From Fidelibacterota bacterium (lineage in GTDB: Bacteria > Fidelibacterota > Marinisomatia > SCGC-AAA003-L08 > D37C17), in contig PARL01000007.1 of assembly GCA_002711465.1 (NCBI GenBank), positions 1 to 8,213 on the forward strand: a stretch of DNA of 8,213 nt, read 5' to 3'. The notes below the pieces were generated by a model. That model was not told where the DNA came from. It saw only the letters and a program-made list of their open reading frames with translations, and searched no databases. Shown here piece by piece: positions 6,977-8,213 of the stretch. The position numbers were made by a program, and so were the translations under genes. Position 1 is the first letter of the stretch. Each line of letters starts with the position of its first letter.

Positions 6977-7048
6977 TAGCCCGTAGGAGAATCGAACTCC
7001 TGTTACAGAGATGAAAACCCTGGGTCCTAACCACTAGACGAACGGGCC
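6977..7048 (-). tRNA. tRNA-Glu (anticodon UUC)
   Basis: A 72-base gene that folds into a full cloverleaf. The acceptor stem is GGCCCGT / ACGGGCT with a G1-U72 wobble, the D stem is GTC/GAC around AGTGGTTA, and the anticodon stem is CAGGG/CTCTG (one G-U) with loop TTTTCAT. This gives anticodon TTC at 7013-7015 (reading 5'-UUC-3' in the tRNA), which decodes GAA/GAG. The variable loop is short, and the T arm is AGGAG-TTCGATT-CTCCT. The discriminator is A73. The 3' CCA is not encoded (CAA follows), so it must be added by nucleotidyltransferase. The tRNA also supplies Glu-tRNA for tetrapyrrole synthesis in organisms using the C5 pathway. It sits alone between proline iminopeptidase and the flavoprotein gene, with its own likely promoter and terminator. 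Confidence 0.96.
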
Positions 7049-7063
7049 AATTTGAGCGATTAA

Positions 7064-7091
7064 TTTATAATGAATTTTATATTATTAACAA
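7064..7091 (-). promoter_or_regulatory. Likely sigma70-type promoter of tRNA-Glu
   Basis: Read on the - strand, TTGTTA (7091-7086) and TATAAA (7069-7064) are separated by 16 bases, and the -10 ends 15 bases before the mature tRNA 5' end, a normal distance for a short processed leader. The 48-base gap after proline iminopeptidase has no clear terminator for that gene. The match is good, but the region is very AT-rich, so support is moderate. A Bacteroidota-type TAnnTTTG -7 element is not seen. Confidence 0.5.
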
Positions 7092-7096
7092 ACGAT

Positions 7097-8044
7097 TTAT
7101 AAGTTAGCATATTTATTCGTGTACTCTATTAATTTATTTCGAATCCCTGCTTCTAACATTGAATGCCCTGAGTCTTGAATAATATGAAAATCAGCCTCTG
7201 GCCATTTTTTATGTAGTTCCCATGCAGTGACCATAGGACAAACTACATCATAACGTCCTTGTACTATAACGCAAGGTATATGTCTGATTCTGTCTATTTG
7301 ATCTAGCAACCATCCATCATAGTCAAAAAAACCTTCATTTATAAAAAAATGGCATTCTATTCTAGCAAAAATATCTGCAATATTTTCATTTTCAAAGTGG
7401 TGTAATGATTTTTTATTTTGTATAAGTTTGCTAGTGCTTGCCTCCCATATTGACCATGCTTTTGCAGCTTTATAACGTGCATTTATATCATTTCCTGTCA
7501 ATAATTCATAATAAGCCTTGATCATATTATCTCGTTTATTTTCTGGAATTGGTTTAAGATATTTTTCCCATGCGTCAGGATAAATATAGCTAGCACCTTC
7601 TTGATAAAACCATAAAAGTTCTTTCTTCCTTAACATGAATATTCCACGTAAAATTAATTCATTACAACGATTAGGGTGACTCACAGCATAAGATAATGAT
7701 AATGTTGACCCCCAACTGCCACCAAATACAGTCCATTTTTCTATATTAAGTTTAATACGTATTTTTTCAATATCATCAACTAAATCCCAAGTAGTATTTT
7801 CTTTTAATTCAGATGAGGGAACACTCTGACCACATCCACGTTGATCAAAAATAATAATACGCCATTTTTCTGAATCGAAGTATTGTCTATATATGGGTTC
7901 AATACCACCTCCTGGTCCACCATGTAAAAAAATTACAGGCTTCCCTTTTGGATTGCCAGATTCCTCTACATGTATTATATGTATATCTGAAACTTTAAGT
8001 TTAAAAATATTATATGGTTCAATTGGTTTAAAATATTCATTCAT
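7097..8044 (-). CDS. pip: Proline iminopeptidase (prolyl aminopeptidase, S33)
   Basis: A cytoplasmic alpha/beta-hydrolase that releases N-terminal proline from peptides (EC 3.4.11.5). Its 315 residues are the normal family length. The signature residues are all present: the oxyanion-hole loop HGGPGGG (41-47), DQRGCGQS (67-74), the nucleophile elbow GGSWGSTL (108-115, Ser110), the catalytic Asp in GRYDVVCP (263-270, Asp266) and the catalytic His in DSGHSMLE (291-298, His294). The cap-domain WSIWEAS (197-203) is also typical of the family. No signal peptide is seen. The start at 8044 is supported by AAAGGA six bases upstream. The upstream hydroxyacid dehydrogenase gene ends only ten bases before this start, so the two are almost certainly cotranscribed. 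No terminator is visible after it, so readthrough into the tRNA gene is possible. Confidence 0.95.
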   Translation of the reverse strand: MNEYFKPIEPYNIFKLKVSDIHIIHVEESGNPKGKPVIFLHGGPGGGIEPIYRQYFDSEKWRIIIFDQRGCGQSVPSSELKENTTWDLVDDIEKIRIKLNIEKWTVFGGSWGSTLSLSYAVSHPNRCNELILRGIFMLRKKELLWFYQEGASYIYPDAWEKYLKPIPENKRDNMIKAYYELLTGNDINARYKAAKAWSIWEASTSKLIQNKKSLHHFENENIADIFARIECHFFINEGFFDYDGWLLDQIDRIRHIPCVIVQGRYDVVCPMVTAWELHKKWPEADFHIIQDSGHSMLEAGIRNKLIEYTNKYANL

Positions 8045-8050
8045 AGCTAT

Positions 8051-8056
8051 TCCTTT
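8051..8056 (-). promoter_or_regulatory. Shine-Dalgarno for proline iminopeptidase
   Basis: AAAGGA on the - strand, six bases before the ATG at 8044. It overlaps the TAA stop (8055-8057) of the preceding dehydrogenase gene, so a ribosome terminating there covers the initiation site; this fits coupled translation and fixes the pip start. Confidence 0.7.
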
Positions 8057-8213
8057 AGTATAATCTTTTTTTACAAATTCTATTTTTTAAATTTTTTTTA
8101 CTCGAAAAACGAGTTAAGTTATCAATAAATAAATCAATCATATCATTTTGATATTCTGGAAAATTTCCTGAAATATGTGGAGATAAGAATAAATTTTCGT
8201 AATTAAAAAATGG
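8055..8213 (-). CDS. D-2-hydroxyacid dehydrogenase, C-terminal fragment (5' end outside window)
   Basis: An open frame enters from the right edge and gives 52 residues before TAA at 8055-8057. It begins PFFNYENLFLSPHISGNFPE, which matches the end of NAD(P)-dependent D-isomer-specific 2-hydroxyacid dehydrogenases. The SPHISG element holds the catalytic histidine (residue 13 of the fragment), and the following YQNDMIDLFIDNLTRF corresponds to the family's closing helix. The tail is basic (SSKKNLKNRICKKRLY). The family reduces 2-keto acids such as glyoxylate, hydroxypyruvate or 3-phosphohydroxypyruvate, and the visible part cannot tell which. The Rossmann domain and Arg/Glu catalytic residues lie outside the window. 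It sits ten bases upstream of pip and is probably in the same operon. Confidence 0.78.
   Translation of the reverse strand, partial: PFFNYENLFLSPHISGNFPEYQNDMIDLFIDNLTRFSSKKNLKNRICKKRLY

Noticed and set aside
8100..8114. Inverted repeat ACTCG-AAAAA-CGAGT near the right edge
   Set aside because: The 5-bp stem lies inside the dehydrogenase reading frame (codons for TRFSS). In the - direction it is followed by A, not T, and on the + strand the T-run precedes it, so it is not a terminator.

Overview
This AT-rich window (roughly 30% G+C by eye) holds nine protein-coding genes, two of them cut by the window edges, plus one tRNA gene. Genes are tightly packed: no gap exceeds about 165 bases, and two convergent pairs overlap at their stop codons. 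I see no phage, plasmid, IS, CRISPR or toxin-antitoxin signature. It reads as a compact chromosomal housekeeping segment. I did not find a previously undescribed multi-gene system; the findings are second-look observations only.

Organism: several traits point loosely to the Bacteroidota/Marinimicrobia side of the tree. These are a single-chain glycyl-tRNA synthetase, a topoisomerase I that ends in small repeats rather than zinc ribbons, and a tRNA-Glu with a G1-U72 pair and A73. DUF2797 and CPXCG proteins also occur in Gammaproteobacteria, and good Shine-Dalgarno sites precede at least two genes, which is not typical of Bacteroidota. The assignment is therefore tentative: an AT-rich, compact, possibly marine bacterium.

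Layout: bases 1-491 carry the end of a YtcJ-type amidohydrolase on the + strand. It meets tail to tail a DUF2797 zinc-cluster protein on the - strand (488-1285). A 79-base divergent spacer (1286-1364) then serves a + strand cluster: peptide deformylase (def), DNA topoisomerase I (topA) and glycyl-tRNA synthetase (glyS), with topA and glyS overlapping by one base. From 6162 to the right edge everything is on the - strand. In transcription order this is the end of a D-2-hydroxyacid dehydrogenase, a proline iminopeptidase, tRNA-Glu(UUC) with its own likely promoter and a strong intrinsic terminator, a pyridoxamine-phosphate-oxidase-like flavoprotein, and a small CPXCG-family zinc protein whose stop overlaps that of glyS.

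Function: def, topA and glyS are core information-processing genes (N-terminal deformylation, relaxation of negative supercoils, Gly-tRNA charging). The - strand genes look like small-molecule and peptide metabolism: prolyl peptide cleavage, keto/hydroxy-acid reduction and an FMN-dependent oxidoreductase. Apart from close spacing, no pathway links the two groups.
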